The notes under the pieces are model-generated. The model was not told where the DNA came from and did no database searches. It saw only the letters and a program-made list of their open reading frames with translations. A stretch of 64,000 nt of DNA from Trileptium ribeirensis (lineage: Eukaryota; Nematoda; Enoplea; Enoplida; Thoracostomopsidae), in NCBI GenBank assembly GCA_030248225.1, contig JASANE010028414.1, positions 62,001-126,000 on the forward strand, read 5' to 3'. Made by a program: the position numbers and the translations under genes. How positions within the stretch are numbered: position 1 is the stretch's first letter; each line of letters starts with the position of its first letter. Positions 21,830 to 33,889 of the stretch are shown here, piece by piece.

Positions 21830-24524
21830 TGAAATCCGACTTACCCGAAATAGTGTGAATTTTGCTGGACACTAAGCACTGAGATGATCACCGACCGAGA
21901 CAGTTACGGGTCGTCGTTTGTTGGGAGATGATCTGCAATATTCTTCGAAAGGGAGGGTGGAAGGCATTCCGAACCCCGTGACCTGCCGAGGCGACACGCC
22001 AGGGGTAGCAGAGGCCTTCTGTCAAGGACCGGAGTTCCCATGGCTCCCGGCTACCGTAGCTGCACGACTTGGGGTGCCTGGGTTCTTTCCCTGTTTTATG
22101 AAAACGAAATGCAATCGCAAAATTTACAGCAAACACCGCGGTGTATAGCTCAGAAAACACCAGAACCGCGACGATGATCGCGGCTGTCTCGACGCTTCAG
22201 TGAATTCGGGAAACACCAGCATGTAAGGAATTTTAACGCCTATCGTTTGCTTTTAGACGGGAAATTTTAATCCCTATCCTTAGCCTTCAGAGCATAAATT
22301 TTAATCATGAACATGTACCTTAGAGTAAAATTTTGATCACGATCAGTTACCTTAGAGTAAAGACACAGTCCCTATCCTTAATCTTAGAGTAAGAATTTTG
22401 ATCACTTCTCGGACCTGTGAACAGAGGAAATGTCCGAGGAGTGGGGAACCAGTCGATATAAGCATAAACACAAATTTTGAACAATTTAGCCTAGTCTAGA
22501 GAATTTTGACGGGGCCCGGCCTTTACGGGCGCGCGAAGCATCCTTCCCACGCTCCAACATCCGCAAAGGACTGCCCTTCGTAAGTTCGAAACATGTATCA
22601 AACCAGGGGAGGCTCTCCACCGTGGGGGCACGGCGAGAAACCACCCCTGGCATACCTAAACGAAAAGAAAAAGAAAGAGAAAAACCTATGCCAAACAAAA
22701 GTTCGAAAAGTGGCAACAACCGCCAGAACTTTAAAACGAAAAACATCGACTGGTCCCGATCGGTGAATCGGGCAGTCTCTTTTATACTCCTCTTTGTCGC
22801 CCTGTCGCTCTCTGGCCAACTATCATAACTTCATATTTTAAAATTTTGGAAACCTTTAAACTGTCCAAAGAGGTGTCTCAACTACACAAAACACGTTTGA
22901 CAAGTAGAACATAAGGCGGCTTTGACCAAAAATATAATAATATAATAATGCAGCAAATAACAATGAGCTTCGTCGGCTGGTCAACACGGCTATACATCGA
23001 CAGTCAGTCCCCTGTGTTTGGTCTCATCTGAAATCGTTTACAATCGCCACTACAATATATATACAACAGTGCTGCCCCTACACGAAAATCATCAGCGTGT
23101 AAAATAATACGCCGACATATAACAACGGTACCACTGCCCCAGAGTGGGCTCTCGTTAAAACAGCTAGTCTGCCAGAGACATAGCATAGACTTGGCCGAAG
23201 GGTGCCAAGATATAGCGTAAACAACTAAAGCTCGCGCTGGTCGGCGCGAGGCCTTCGACGATGGCCACATATAAAAGCGCTTTAGGCGCTGAAAATAATT
23301 AAATTTTTTTGTTGTTTTTTGTTTATATTTCAGGAACGGAAAGGAGCAGGCGGCCGGGGGTGGGATCATATCCATGCCTTGGCTGGTCGCCTGCTTATGA
23401 GAACCTTAAATTTTAGGTAGCTCCCTTGGGAAGCCCGTTAGAGGCCCTTTTATGCACGCAAGATAGAAATGTTTTTGATCCATTTGGGTTTTGAGAATCC
23501 TGTGAAGGTTCGTTGGGGCGAGTGGCCCCGGTTTATGGTGGGATGGTAGGCACAGGACCCAATTGAGGTACAGAGCTCCAAAAGTCGGGGAATTTTGGTT
23601 TGGGTTGTGGAAATTTAGGGCCTTAAAGTTTGGCAGTTTAAACGTTGGATTGGGAGTCCCTAAGTATTAACGGGTTGGGAGAAGGTTGACCCGGACGAGT
23701 GTTTTTGAAGCCTTATAGGTCACTAATTACGATGTTAACACCCCCTTTTTTGCCTGAACTATAAAAAAATCCCCAAAATTCCCAAAATCATAAAACAACC
23801 CTTATAAGTCAAAGTTATTCCCGCGTTGTTTCAGTTTAGATATCTCCCCACATATTCAAAACGTTCCGTGAAAATTATATACATATATAGCATAACCAAT
23901 TAATCTTCCTGCGTGTCAGGATAGGTCTTCCCAGGTCCCAAAACATCATGAAAGCTCAGAAACGCCCTTTTGTCATGAGGATTTCGCACAGCACCCGACC
24001 CATCCTGACACTTGGCGTCATATACAGCATACATTGTATCACTTAGCAACAAATATGTACACTTTATTATTTACGGATGCGCACCGGAATCGACCCTCGG
24101 GCACCTAATTAGCAAGATTTGTTAAGTCCGATTGTGATGAAACGTGAAATCTTTCCCCTTGTCCCCGGCCGATCCGACTACACATCTGTACCACATTCCT
24201 ACATAGATCAGCTGCACAATAATAGATTATTATTATTCATTAAGCAACAACAATCCTGGGATCTATCGGACACCTCAACAGTAGAATTTTGATTCAGTTT
24301 TGGTGCGAAATCACCCCGCGCACCTCGGACTGGTGGAGCGTGATCACACCTTTATAACACAACAGCATAATATGGATTTTATTTGACAAAGTTATGAATA
24401 ATACAGAAACAAATCTCCGATCACGCTCCACCGGTATCCGATCGCCCTTTTTCCGCCGAATTTTGAAGCTTTTTGGCCTAACTTTGAATATTTAGAATTC
24501 GGGATAAAAACTCAGGCTGTTACA
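21830..24524 (-). repeat. 5' LTR (2.69 kb)
   Basis: Pairs with 10049-12741, with the same TGTAACAGC start (at 24524) and the same internal motifs: TATA at 22779-22786, hairpin at 23231-23250, nested inverted repeat at 23345-23395, terminal inverted repeat at 24332-24432. Its inner end adjoins reverse transcriptase codons at about 21818-21830 instead of a primer-binding site. Confidence 0.85.
22779..22786 (-). promoter_or_regulatory. LTR TATA box (5' LTR)
   Basis: TATAAAAG in the element's sense, at the same place as in the 3' LTR. This would be the promoter for the element's transcript. Confidence 0.6.
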
Positions 24525-25094
24525 AGAGAGTTACCCTTTCGGACGCATTATTTAACCTCAAGCCCAGCGCGCAAAAGGTGCTCGGAAAATTTTGGGTAAT
24601 TTGGCAAAAATTTTAATAAATCTGGAAAATGCGTCGGCATGACAAAGGGTGCGCCCCCTCCTGCTTTATTGATGGGGAGGGGGCAGCTGCCTCCCTGCCC
24701 CCTGTTCCCGTATTCTGTCTAGTAACCATAAAGTTATTATGTTGATATGACAGAGGAGCAGTGGATAAATAATTCACTATGGGCACCTTCGCCATATTGA
24801 AATCAGGATGACGTGTTTACAAATTGTACTGTTCGTAGGCGTTCTTAGGTAACAAATTTTTCATTTTCGTGTAGCAGTAAGAGCTTGACTAGGAAAGAAT
24901 ACGCACACCACAACTCAAATTGAAACCTTTTACCGAAGGACGCGTCAAAAGCAACATTTCAGTTATTAGACCTAACCAATACAAATACAAAAAGAAATGT
25001 AATAGTACAAAATTATCTGCAGAAAAAACATTTGCACTAAATAAAATCTATCGACACTTCAGTAGGACTTCCAATTTGTCACAAACAACCTAGC
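24525..25094. other. No gene recognised
   Basis: Right flank of the LTR element. A G/C-rich patch at 24640-24710 has local dyad symmetry around GGGGGCAG/CTGCC. Confidence 0.5.
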
Positions 25095-25234
25095 TAGACT
25101 CCGTGTTTGTCACATTAAGTTTAGCTAAGTTATAAATTTATACCATAACAGTCTGGCTGGTCTATAGTTCACCCTAACTAGTTCAAATTGACGTTTGACA
25201 TAATTCGAACCACGCGCACGCATCTTATCATAAA
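25095..25234. mobile_element. Partial MITE (inverted relative to the 40.6-kb copy)
   Basis: The reverse complement of this stretch reads GATAAGATGCGTGCG, then AATTATGTCAAACGTCA, GAACTAGTTAGGGTGAACTA and TAGCTAAACTTAATGTGAC, matching the first 160 bases of the 40642-41229 MITE block by block. The other end is missing. Confidence 0.6.
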
Positions 25235-27220
25235 CGATTGATCAAAATACGTAGGGAAAATCCAACAATAATAATATATATTATTATATTGTCATTATAG
25301 ACAATATATATTATAATAGCTATTAATATTATACTATATTTGAAATTTTATTATCATATTTTCTATAATAGCACCTTTCCTTTTCTACTTCCGAAGTTGT
25401 TCCTTCACGTATGGCCGCATAGCTCAGGCTATGCATTCAATTTGATCTTGGGTTGTTTTTCAGACCATTTTCCTTGGCCACCATATGCATGTCGGCGCGC
25501 AGTACCGTACGGTATGCCAGAGCAAAAAATTTCTTTTAGCTCGGGGCCATTGCAACCTACAAGCCTTACTTAAAGATTCGAGAATCTAATGTCAACATAG
25601 AAGATACGTAAATTTTGATAAGGTACTGCGGCTTACGAGAGCAAACAAAGTTAATGTCGAGTACCCCGGTACACGGATTGTTAACCGAGTACCTAGGTTG
25701 TCTTGTCCGGTCGTGTGCCGGGCAACGCTTTGCTACCCGATGCCCATGCCTACTCAATACATTAAGCATTGGCATTCTGTAGCATAGGCATTCCGCAACA
25801 TAAGAATAAGCATTTTAGCTTTCATGGGTTAATCGATTAGATCCAAATTTTATGTATAATGGAAGACCTGGTTTACGTCCATCAAACAAAAGTTGATGGT
25901 TTAAGCGTCATTGACATTTTTAGGGTACAATGACAACACTTTTCTAGTGGCTGTTGTACTGATAGGACACACGATAGTTGAACAAATGGCAATTGCATTT
26001 TCACAGAAACGTCGATGGAAAGACATTTACGTATCAGTATAATAGATATTTTAGATAAGGGATTTACAGTTAATTTTATTATTAAAACTTAAGTATTTAG
26101 TGCCATTGCTCCCGTTGATTTTCTGAAAACATTGACATACACTCACTATGTGTTAGTGGACCCTGGGAACACATGGTTTCTGTAAAGTACTAAAATTATT
26201 CCGACTTAACGTGACACTCTGTATATCTATAGCCTAACATTTTTCATCGCAGCTGATATGAATCGTGAACCTCGTTTTCAGTAATATAAATAAAACTGTC
26301 ATAGCTAAATTTTTATTTTATCAAATTCAAAAGGATTATGATTGCTTTTTTGCAATTAGGTAGACAAATCGTAGCAAAATTAAGCTTCATTTTTGACCAA
26401 AATAATGCTATTTTAAAATGAAGTTGCACATATTTTATTGTCTCAGGGTTTTTCCATCCTAAAATTAACTGTGCTTTTTAAACTGGCACCTCCTCGGATG
26501 CAAATGTTTCGCTGCCTGAAATACCGTCAAACAATTTTTGGTATCCACAAAAACTGTCGAAATATTTGTTATACTTTAAAATCCTGTATAAAACATTATT
26601 ATTGTCAAGGTTAAACATTAAAATCTAAATGCATTCACTGGCCCAACCAAATAGAAAACTATTTGTCATTTGTGCTTCAAAAATATTGCTATTAAATGCA
26701 ATATTAATTGCAGCTATAGATAAACTTTTAAACATTTCCAGATTTCCACGTTATGACACATTTGACATTTCAACGGATCTCAGTTAGTTTTTTTCCTTGT
26801 TACTGTCTCATTATATCTTAATAAGTTTATGCCTACATGCTCACAGGGGTGGAGAGGGGGACTGACCCTCTGCAGCAGCTTGCACACTCAGATCGACGCC
26901 GATAACCCTGACAACTCGCCCTAACCCCAACCCCCTCCCAACGCTCCGCACTGCCCCTCCCCCGCCCGCACGCGTCTAACGAATTTCGAAAATTTATCCC
27001 TCAGGGTTAGTACCACCACCTGCCGACCTGCTGATCCGCCTGGGTAGGTCAAAGCCCCCGTTGAAGCACCGCTATCACCCTGGGGCGTCGTATCTCATGT
27101 ATGTATTGCTACTAATGCCAAATTTCCACGCCACAACACATTGTAAACGTTGTGAACTGAATATGTTTGGTGATGTATGTTTGCACGTTTGTTGTTGTTC
27201 GTTTGCTTTGCAAAATTTCT
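25235..27220. other. AT-rich, no gene recognised
   Basis: 25270-25330 is a nearly pure A/T dyad (TATATTGTC / GACAATATA). 26840-27060 is a GC-rich island with many CCCC runs and no coding match. Otherwise nothing. Confidence 0.5.
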
Positions 27221-27345
27221 TTAAGGAACCAAGTAAGACCTCAGTGGTCCGCCTACCCCGGTTTCATTCATGCAACCCGGGTTTGATTTCCGGCGGCTTC
27301 AGGTTGTCAAGCATTGCACTATACTCAAATTTGTTCCACATGGAA
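27221..27345 (+). mobile_element. tRNA-type SINE, decayed copy
   Basis: It begins TTAAGGAACCAAGTAA, has a B-box-like GGTTTGATTTC (27280s) and ends GTTGTCAAGCATTGCAC then CAAATT. Head and tail words match the copy at 50783, between which a tRNA-like part lies. The A box is degraded. Confidence 0.55.
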
Positions 27346-27988
27346 TTTTTAAATTACGATATTTAACGTTGCCCACTCGCGTTAACATACACAATCCCAA
27401 ACTAGGGATAGTGTGCCAGTCCGGTGCCGTTTTTTCATTTTTACCAATTTTGCGTGCTAGATACATTAAATATGTACTTACAACTACTGAACCAAAAATG
27501 CCTTTATTGAGACATAATTCCGAATTTTTAAATTGCCAGTTACCCAACTAGCCGAAAATCTGATTATACCGAGGTCCATACCAACGCATAAGTTAAGCTT
27601 TTAAGTAAGCTGTTTGCCGTTGAATAATTAGGTTTGACTTGTCAGAGGCTGTCCGACTCATTCACCTGATGCAACGGTTCCATCAGTAAACTTCACGATT
27701 GACACAAGACTTTCTAGCAGCTATTGAACTAAGGTGTTGCTTCTAATTTGGGACGGATTTGTGTTGCCAATATGTTAAGCTACAATAGTTTGGCTTACCA
27801 AGTCTCGCGATGTAATTATGTAATACAGCGTTGCTATTGCCATTCTTATAAGATATTTGTTCACCGATGCAAACATTTTCGTTTTGTTGCAGCTATATTT
27901 GAGAATTACATGTGATACAAACTACTTCTGCTCGTTGCAAACAACTTGCCTTCCTTCTTAATATTGGTTTAGTGAATATTATATAATA
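27346..27988. other. No gene recognised
   Basis: Short open frames only; none has a recognisable family. Confidence 0.5.
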
Positions 27989-28264
27989 TGTACTACGACC
28001 AGTTCTGGCCTTAAGGGATACCAGTTACACCGCCATTCCCCACTGTGATGCCCGGACAACCCCGGCTTCCACGACTCCCCAGTGAACCAGAACCAGTGGT
28101 TGACCTAAGGGAACCACTTTGGTTAGTAGGCTGCCGGCGGGTTTAGCAGGGTGCTCGGCCATCCCCTATGCTGGCCCGCGTCTAGTGGTACGAAGGTCCC
28201 TCTGAGGAAGGGTCAACGGCTTGGCCTGCTCACAGGTAATGAGGCTGACCCGCCGTTCCCTCAT
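27989..28264 (+). repeat. GC-rich dispersed repeat, copy 2 of 3
   Basis: Starts TGTACTACGACCAGTTCTGG and carries the same blocks in the same order as 8419-8666 and 53110-53375, including CCCGGACAACCCCGGCTTCC. Confidence 0.75.
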
Positions 28265-29076
28265 CTTTTGATAAACCCCTAGCTTACGGTCCCCATGTTC
28301 CATGCTCGTGGGCGTGGGTCCATTGCAGCCTGGTTCAAAGATTACTCTTGGGACAACTGGGGACTGATCCTAGGGATCGTTGATTTCTTTAGATTTTTGC
28401 AAGGTGGAAGAATAGAAGCCTCTGCGGAACTCCGAACTAAAATTAAGCGCCGAGCGCGTGTATTATCTCTTACGACGAGTTAAAATTATTTGCGACCTGC
28501 CTAACAAATTTTAGCATAAGTTCCTAGTGTGCCTTTTCGCTTTGTTACGTGTTCCGACGGTAAAAACCTGAGCCCATTTTTATAGGTTTATGATAGCATT
28601 CTGAATCGCCTATTGGCTGCCCAAACACACACGATAAAAATTTATTTATTTATTGAGTAATATACGGCATAAGCACTCTATGGTATTATATTGAATAAAC
28701 TAAAGGTCCCCGTAATTTTGATCCTTTAGGCTACCGGCTCAAATGTTTGCTGGTCTAGTGATTTCTTTAATATCGACAATGTTTGTGAACTTATTCGCCT
28801 TTCTGGTTTGTGTTTTCCAGCGTACTATCGAGCATGAAGTCTCCTGCGATAGATTGGTTCAGAGCTGTATGGTTATGGGCTAAATAGTCATAGGGGAAAC
28901 AGGCCTTTTTTTAAGAAATTGCTACTGGTTCACCATTTCCAAAAAAGGCACGTCTCTTTAACCAGAAAGGGCACACCAAATTTGTTAAAAATAAATTATA
29001 AGCTAACATTAAGTTCGAAGTTTTAAGGGTAAAAAGTTACCCATCGTATAAAATGTCTACACATATGAGTTTGTAC
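28265..29076. other. No gene recognised
   Basis: At 28897-28948 an imperfect inverted repeat (GGCCTTTTTTT ... AAAAAAGGC) surrounds ACTGGTTCACCA, the same word that forms the palindrome at 32538. Confidence 0.4.
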
Positions 29077-31657
29077 TAGAGGTGTCGTACAAAGGTCGGT
29101 GAGATTTGAAATTGAAGCCCAAACGGGCCCGGCCCGCGGCTCTTCTTTATTATTTGAATACGGTGCCAAGGGTGGGCAGGCCCGGGTTCCCGAGTGGCTT
29201 GCCCGGGCTCTCACGGATAACTGTAGTTATTAAGCACTACTGCGGGATCCAAATTTCCAGGCAAAATTCGTTGAATTTTAGGTTTCCTACGAACTGCATC
29301 ATTAGTTGTCATTGGTGTGTTAGAAATTCGTTTTTCTTAACCTTAGTTGAACTTCGTTACAATCTTTAAACTTACAAGCTACCATTCAGCATCATACAAT
29401 AGGTAAGACACAATAAACGATAAATAAATGTTCCTGTCTCTGGCTAAAAACTAGCTTAGTGGCAACTCAGTAGCATCAGCACGTAATAATTTGATTTTAG
29501 TTTGATTGCAATTTTATCGAAGGATTTTGATGTTAAATCATCATTGTGCCATTAGTAAGCTGTGGGGCTGGGGCTGTGGAAGTGTTTGACCGGAAAAGCA
29601 ATAAAATTTACGCATGACTCTCAAACTGTCATAAAAGGCATGATTTTAACCAAAAAGCATATAAAATACTAAGCGAAAAAATTTATTAAGCAAAGTAACC
29701 ATGTACAAAAAAATAAAAGAAGGCGCGATCGGATAACTTCGCGTTTCGCTAAGAGTTGTCTTGTGGTTGATGCATACTCCGTAAACATGCACGTAAGTAA
29801 AATACCGATATGACAAATTCTGAAGTGTAGTCAAAATAATCAACGAACAATACTAAAGAAACAATCAGCTATGTCTCCCGCTAAAGTACACTATCAAAAG
29901 CAAAATTACTTAATTTTTTGGACTATATCTTTTGAAAATATTTTCCAAGAACAATAAATCGAATCGCCTATTATGAAAACTGTGCGAGATTCCGATATAT
30001 AACTCTAATATATAACACTAAGTCATGAGGAACGTAAGGTATAAATTCGCAATTCATACCGTGCTCTTTAATGTGACCCATGAACGAGTTAGCTGCATTG
30101 ACTGTGAAGGAGCGGCTGGGCCATGAAAATGCCGATTTACGTTCTGTTATGCTGTCGCTATAGACATCCATAGCCATCCTAATTAGCGTCTCCACAACCT
30201 CTTCATGATGCTTCAGTGACATGTTAACCCAGGGGTGTGAGGGTGACCTTGTTGCATATGTATCACTCAAGCGCTTTGCATCAGCAGCCGCTAAGTGCGC
30301 AGCACATTCGTGGTGGTCGATTAAAAGTTTGGAATGTTTCACTCCGTAAACAATGACCCCAGTTGCTAAAGGAAGCTGGTTATTGAATGTATTTTTGTTT
30401 GCTACAGCACAAAACTGGCTACACACCCGACACGTCACTTTGAAGCGCTTTCTGTCCTTAACATCAACTTCTTGTGAAGATAAATAGTCTAGTTGCTTTA
30501 GGATTGCGGTTAAAGTTAGACGAATCCCTTTGTAGAAGTGACGAGTATTTTCAGCAGGAGCAATATGTATGCCAGGATTAATAGGCATGCTTTTTGAACT
30601 GCAGCGTGCAATGGGCTTATTTGCAGGAGTAGTTGCTAAGCTGTTGTTTGCACCAAGCTCGTCACGTGAATCCGCGCTGCAATCTGGAGTTGATCCTGGT
30701 GGCACCTCGTATTCAGAACCTGCATCAGGTGTTTCGGTAGGTTAGTTTACGCTGACCACTTTGTAGCTGAAAACCATAATGAGATTTTTGCCAAGAATGA
30801 CATAATAACCTGCAGATTTAGGGTCGCAATGAGACTGGTAATCCAAAAAATTTATCTTGAATTTTGAATTCGAAAAACTCTTCTACTTAGCTATGTGTAA
30901 CTTATTATATAATATCACAAATTAAATCAAGTTGTTTTTCGTTCCGTTTCGATTTTCGAGATTCAAACTGATCATAAACAACAGCACTTGTATATATTTG
31001 TGTTTTTAGAGCGAGAGACATGTTATTAACAGCAATAACTTGTCGAGCATCACAAATGCTATGCTGATCATTCCGATCATTCATCTGACCATTCCGCACC
31101 AAAAAAAATTTTAAAAAAGTTTCGAATTTTTTGGTTTTTTGGGGTCCCAATGGTTCCTTGGAAAACCAAAAAAATTTCTTCTAAATTTTAAAATGACTAT
31201 TCTATTCGTTTTGCCTCGTGGAGCTGAGACGAATATGCTATTTTTAACGCAATCCGATGCTTGGTTCCCGAGTTATGGTGAAAAAACTGCCCAATTTGGC
31301 ACCAGTCCGGTTGGGGCACTAGTCTTAGGCGTTGACCATAACTCGCTTTTGCTGGCCATGACCATGACTATATAAACACATACTTTAGCCAAAATTTTCA
31401 GTGAATTCAACGCAAAACGCAGTCCGGGGTCACAAATTGTATTTCAAAATGTCCGGTGCTATATTTTTCAAGAAGGGTATATTTTTTCAAGCGGGGTCAT
31501 ATTTTTTATGAAACTATTTGTCAGGGGAGCCGCAATTTCTAAAGAGAAATTGGCCGGGAGTCACCTTTTTGTGACACCTGGCCGTACTTGGGCCGTAATC
31601 AAAAAAAGCACGGGACGGGACGGGCCGAAGTAAAATGTCGGCTAGTGTTCATCCCTA
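29077..31657 (-). mobile_element. hAT-like transposon, internally deleted
   Basis: The ends are imperfect inverted repeats. The left end starts TAGAGGTGTCGTAC and reaches AAACGGGCCCGGCCCG; the right end read inward starts TAGGGATGAACAC and reaches CTTCGGCCCGTCCCG. The flanks GTTTGTAC (left) and GTCTGATAC (right) resemble a decayed 8-bp duplication. The - strand holds a transposase N-terminal part but no catalytic region, so this is a non-autonomous remnant. Confidence 0.6.
29971..31150 (-). pseudogene. hAT transposase N-terminal remnant
   Basis: Two frames: 31150-30905 (81 codons) and 30705-29971 (244 codons). The second has a zinc-finger-like array CRVC (residues 92-95) ... HHECAAH (131-137), as in BED/C2H2-type DNA-binding domains at the start of hAT transposases. 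It is followed by VETLIRMAMDVYSDSITER and a segment (SFTVNAANSF) that looks like the start of the linker to the RNase H-like core. The D-D-E core and the dimerisation domain are missing, and the 0.9 kb between the stop and the element's 3' end has no matching frame. I recognise it by pattern only; a domesticated relative (KIAA1586-like) is an alternative. Confidence 0.5.
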
Positions 31658-32537
31658 GTCTGATACACTTCAAAGCTACATACCCCCTCCGTGGAGAATC
31701 CACGATAGTAGATAACAGATAATAATTAACAATTAATAGTTAACATGAATAGCCAGTTCAATATGCGTAATACAATATTACTACATCCGGTTGATGTTGA
31801 AGTTTATTTTTTTACGGTTGAATCAGAAAAGACAAGTCGGACGAGTTGCAATTCGTCCGACTGTCTGCGGGTTGTAAGTCACCGTTGACTCAGTTCCCAA
31901 TTTCATCATTATCAACATTGCAGATCAGGACCTGCCCTGCTGACGACAGGTAAAGCAAATGAAAAACTAAAGAAAGGCAATAAACTATCAATATGCATAA
32001 TTTTAGAAGTTGTTTCGCAAATGTTACATTATAGATTTACAGATTACAATACTATTCCATTCGACAAAACTTACATAGATCTTAGATCTTTACACCGCTT
32101 ATCACTCTTACTGAGCTCATCAGCCTCCTTTTTATGACGACGCTTCTGTGTTGGCATAGCTGATGCAACGTGACATATACAAGCAAAATTTTAAAGAACG
32201 AATACAGATCAATTCTAAAAGCGTTCACTAATATACGGAGAGCTTGTCAATCGCACGTTTGGAAAATTCGATTGAAATATTGTTCGATATGATAAAAATT
32301 CGAGAGTTATAATTACTAAAATATCAAACAAGGTGAGAGTAATAAAAAACACACGTTCGGTACAAGATAAGTCAGCGTGGACATAGCTACGTGCAATGGC
32401 GGTTGAGGCTAGCTACTAGCTTGTCATCCTAAAAGTTATTCAGGACGTCATTGGCGTATTACTATAGAATATTGTACGAAGGGCACTGGTGAACCAGTTG
32501 CCTGATTTCTAGGGGGCTGGTTCATCAAAAAAAATCC
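31658..32537. other. No gene recognised
   Basis: AT-rich, apart from CACTGGTGAACCAGTTG at about 32487-32503, a short copy of the palindrome word that follows. Confidence 0.5.
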
Positions 32538-32563
32538 ACTGGTTCACCAATTGGTGAACCAGT
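32538..32563. repeat. 26-bp perfect palindrome
   Basis: ACTGGTTCACCAA followed directly by its exact reverse complement, with no spacer. Related single arms lie at about 32487 and 28923. Confidence 0.9.
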
Positions 32564-33889
32564 TGTATAGTAAAAAAGGCCTGGCGGGAAAGGAAAATGC
32601 TGCGCCCCGAGACTACATGGGGGCTATTGGGCTTATGAAACCGAGAAGCCCGCGCCGCGTCGCCTGGGTACAGGACGACGTTGCGGTCTTCCTTACCTTG
32701 GAGTTAAACTGAGCCAACTCCTGCCCCTGCCGCGTCCGCACGATGTTGGAAGTCTCGTTTAAAATTTCTGTAGACTTAAGGAAGCGTGCTGGGCATTGAC
32801 TTGACTACGGGTGCGGTTTCGGCAAGTATTTGTATTGGGACAACCAGCGTACTCGCAGCTGACTCCATTTCGCTGTGTCATTTTTTCACGCCTCTCTGGG
32901 CCATACTTCATTGATCTCCAGCCGCGGTCATTTGCACAGTTCCGGTCGGAACGTAGTTTCCACCACGCTCCTCAATTGGGAAATTGTAAAGAAAATACTG
33001 AACGTTTAAAATTTTTTGGTATTTTGCGAGTAAAGAAAACTGCGTCTCCCGATGAAGCACAAATAGGGAGCTAAGTGGAAGGGGAATAGTGCTCGCAAGG
33101 TTACGACACGTCACCCAGCATCAGAGCGTCCGTGCCCGGCCAAGGGAAAATATTATTTCTCCAAAATGTAACAAGGCACCACGCTGTGTCTGTACGGCAT
33201 TATAACACGCTTTTAAGCTTTGTATGTGGGCTCCTGGTTATTTGACAAGAAAACTCTCAAAGGAATGTGCTCAAAATTTGGGGTAGCTCCATCGGAGGCT
33301 CTCGGTTGCCTAGTTAAAACTCTCTCGAACTGGGTTGCAAATAACCACCTCTGCCTCTTGATCCTTGAGTGTCTGCGCTCTTCACTTTGCACGTCTGCTC
33401 GGTCGACTTGTAGCCACTCGCACTTCCACGACTTCAACGCACGTTCAAACCCCTTTTTACAATCCAAAATGTTTGATAATATTGTTAGTGGAGCTAATGA
33501 GGAAGGGTAAAACGGGGATAGGGCTGTCCGTGGTTCTATAGCGTCAGAGATGCTCACTTGAACCGCGGAGGCTAATATAAACTTTTTTCACTACGAAATT
33601 AGCCGAGTTCCCCACCATGTCTCCACGGTGTGGAAACCCCTTTTTGTTTAGAGTGGTTGGCCATTAAATGAACCGAAGTTTCACGAGACATCCCTATAAA
33701 TATTGGTTTGATATCCCTGACAATTTTGTACTGTAAATTTAACGGCTGCCTCCAGGTCAACATCAACTATCTAGCAAGTTTTCCTTTCCTTGTCCCTGTA
33801 ACCTACCCCTTCCCCTTTTCTTTTCTTGTTTTCCCCGAGAACATTCACATCACTTATTTATAATTCCCCCATCGAGTCTTGTATGGAAT
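32564..33889. other. Unassigned, perhaps the inner part of the diverged LTR
   Basis: Moderate GC with scattered short open frames and no domain. By position this could be the U5 side of the LTR at 33890-35792, but I could not align it to the other LTRs. Confidence 0.3.

Larger units (their letters stand above)
10049..24524 (-). mobile_element. Ty3/gypsy-like LTR retrotransposon with extra SGNH-like ORFs
   Basis: A 14.5-kb element bounded by two long direct repeats. Its coding parts read on the - strand in the order RT, RNase H, integrase, low-complexity ORFs and two SGNH-like ORFs. RNase H before integrase, and the YIDD-type RT, place it in the Ty3/gypsy group. Gag and protease are absent and pol has several stops and frameshifts, so the copy cannot be autonomous. 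No matching 5-bp target duplication was found (the base run right of 24524 is AGAGA; none is seen left of 10049), which fits rearrangement at the left end. Very similar LTRs argue for a fairly recent insertion. Confidence 0.85.
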
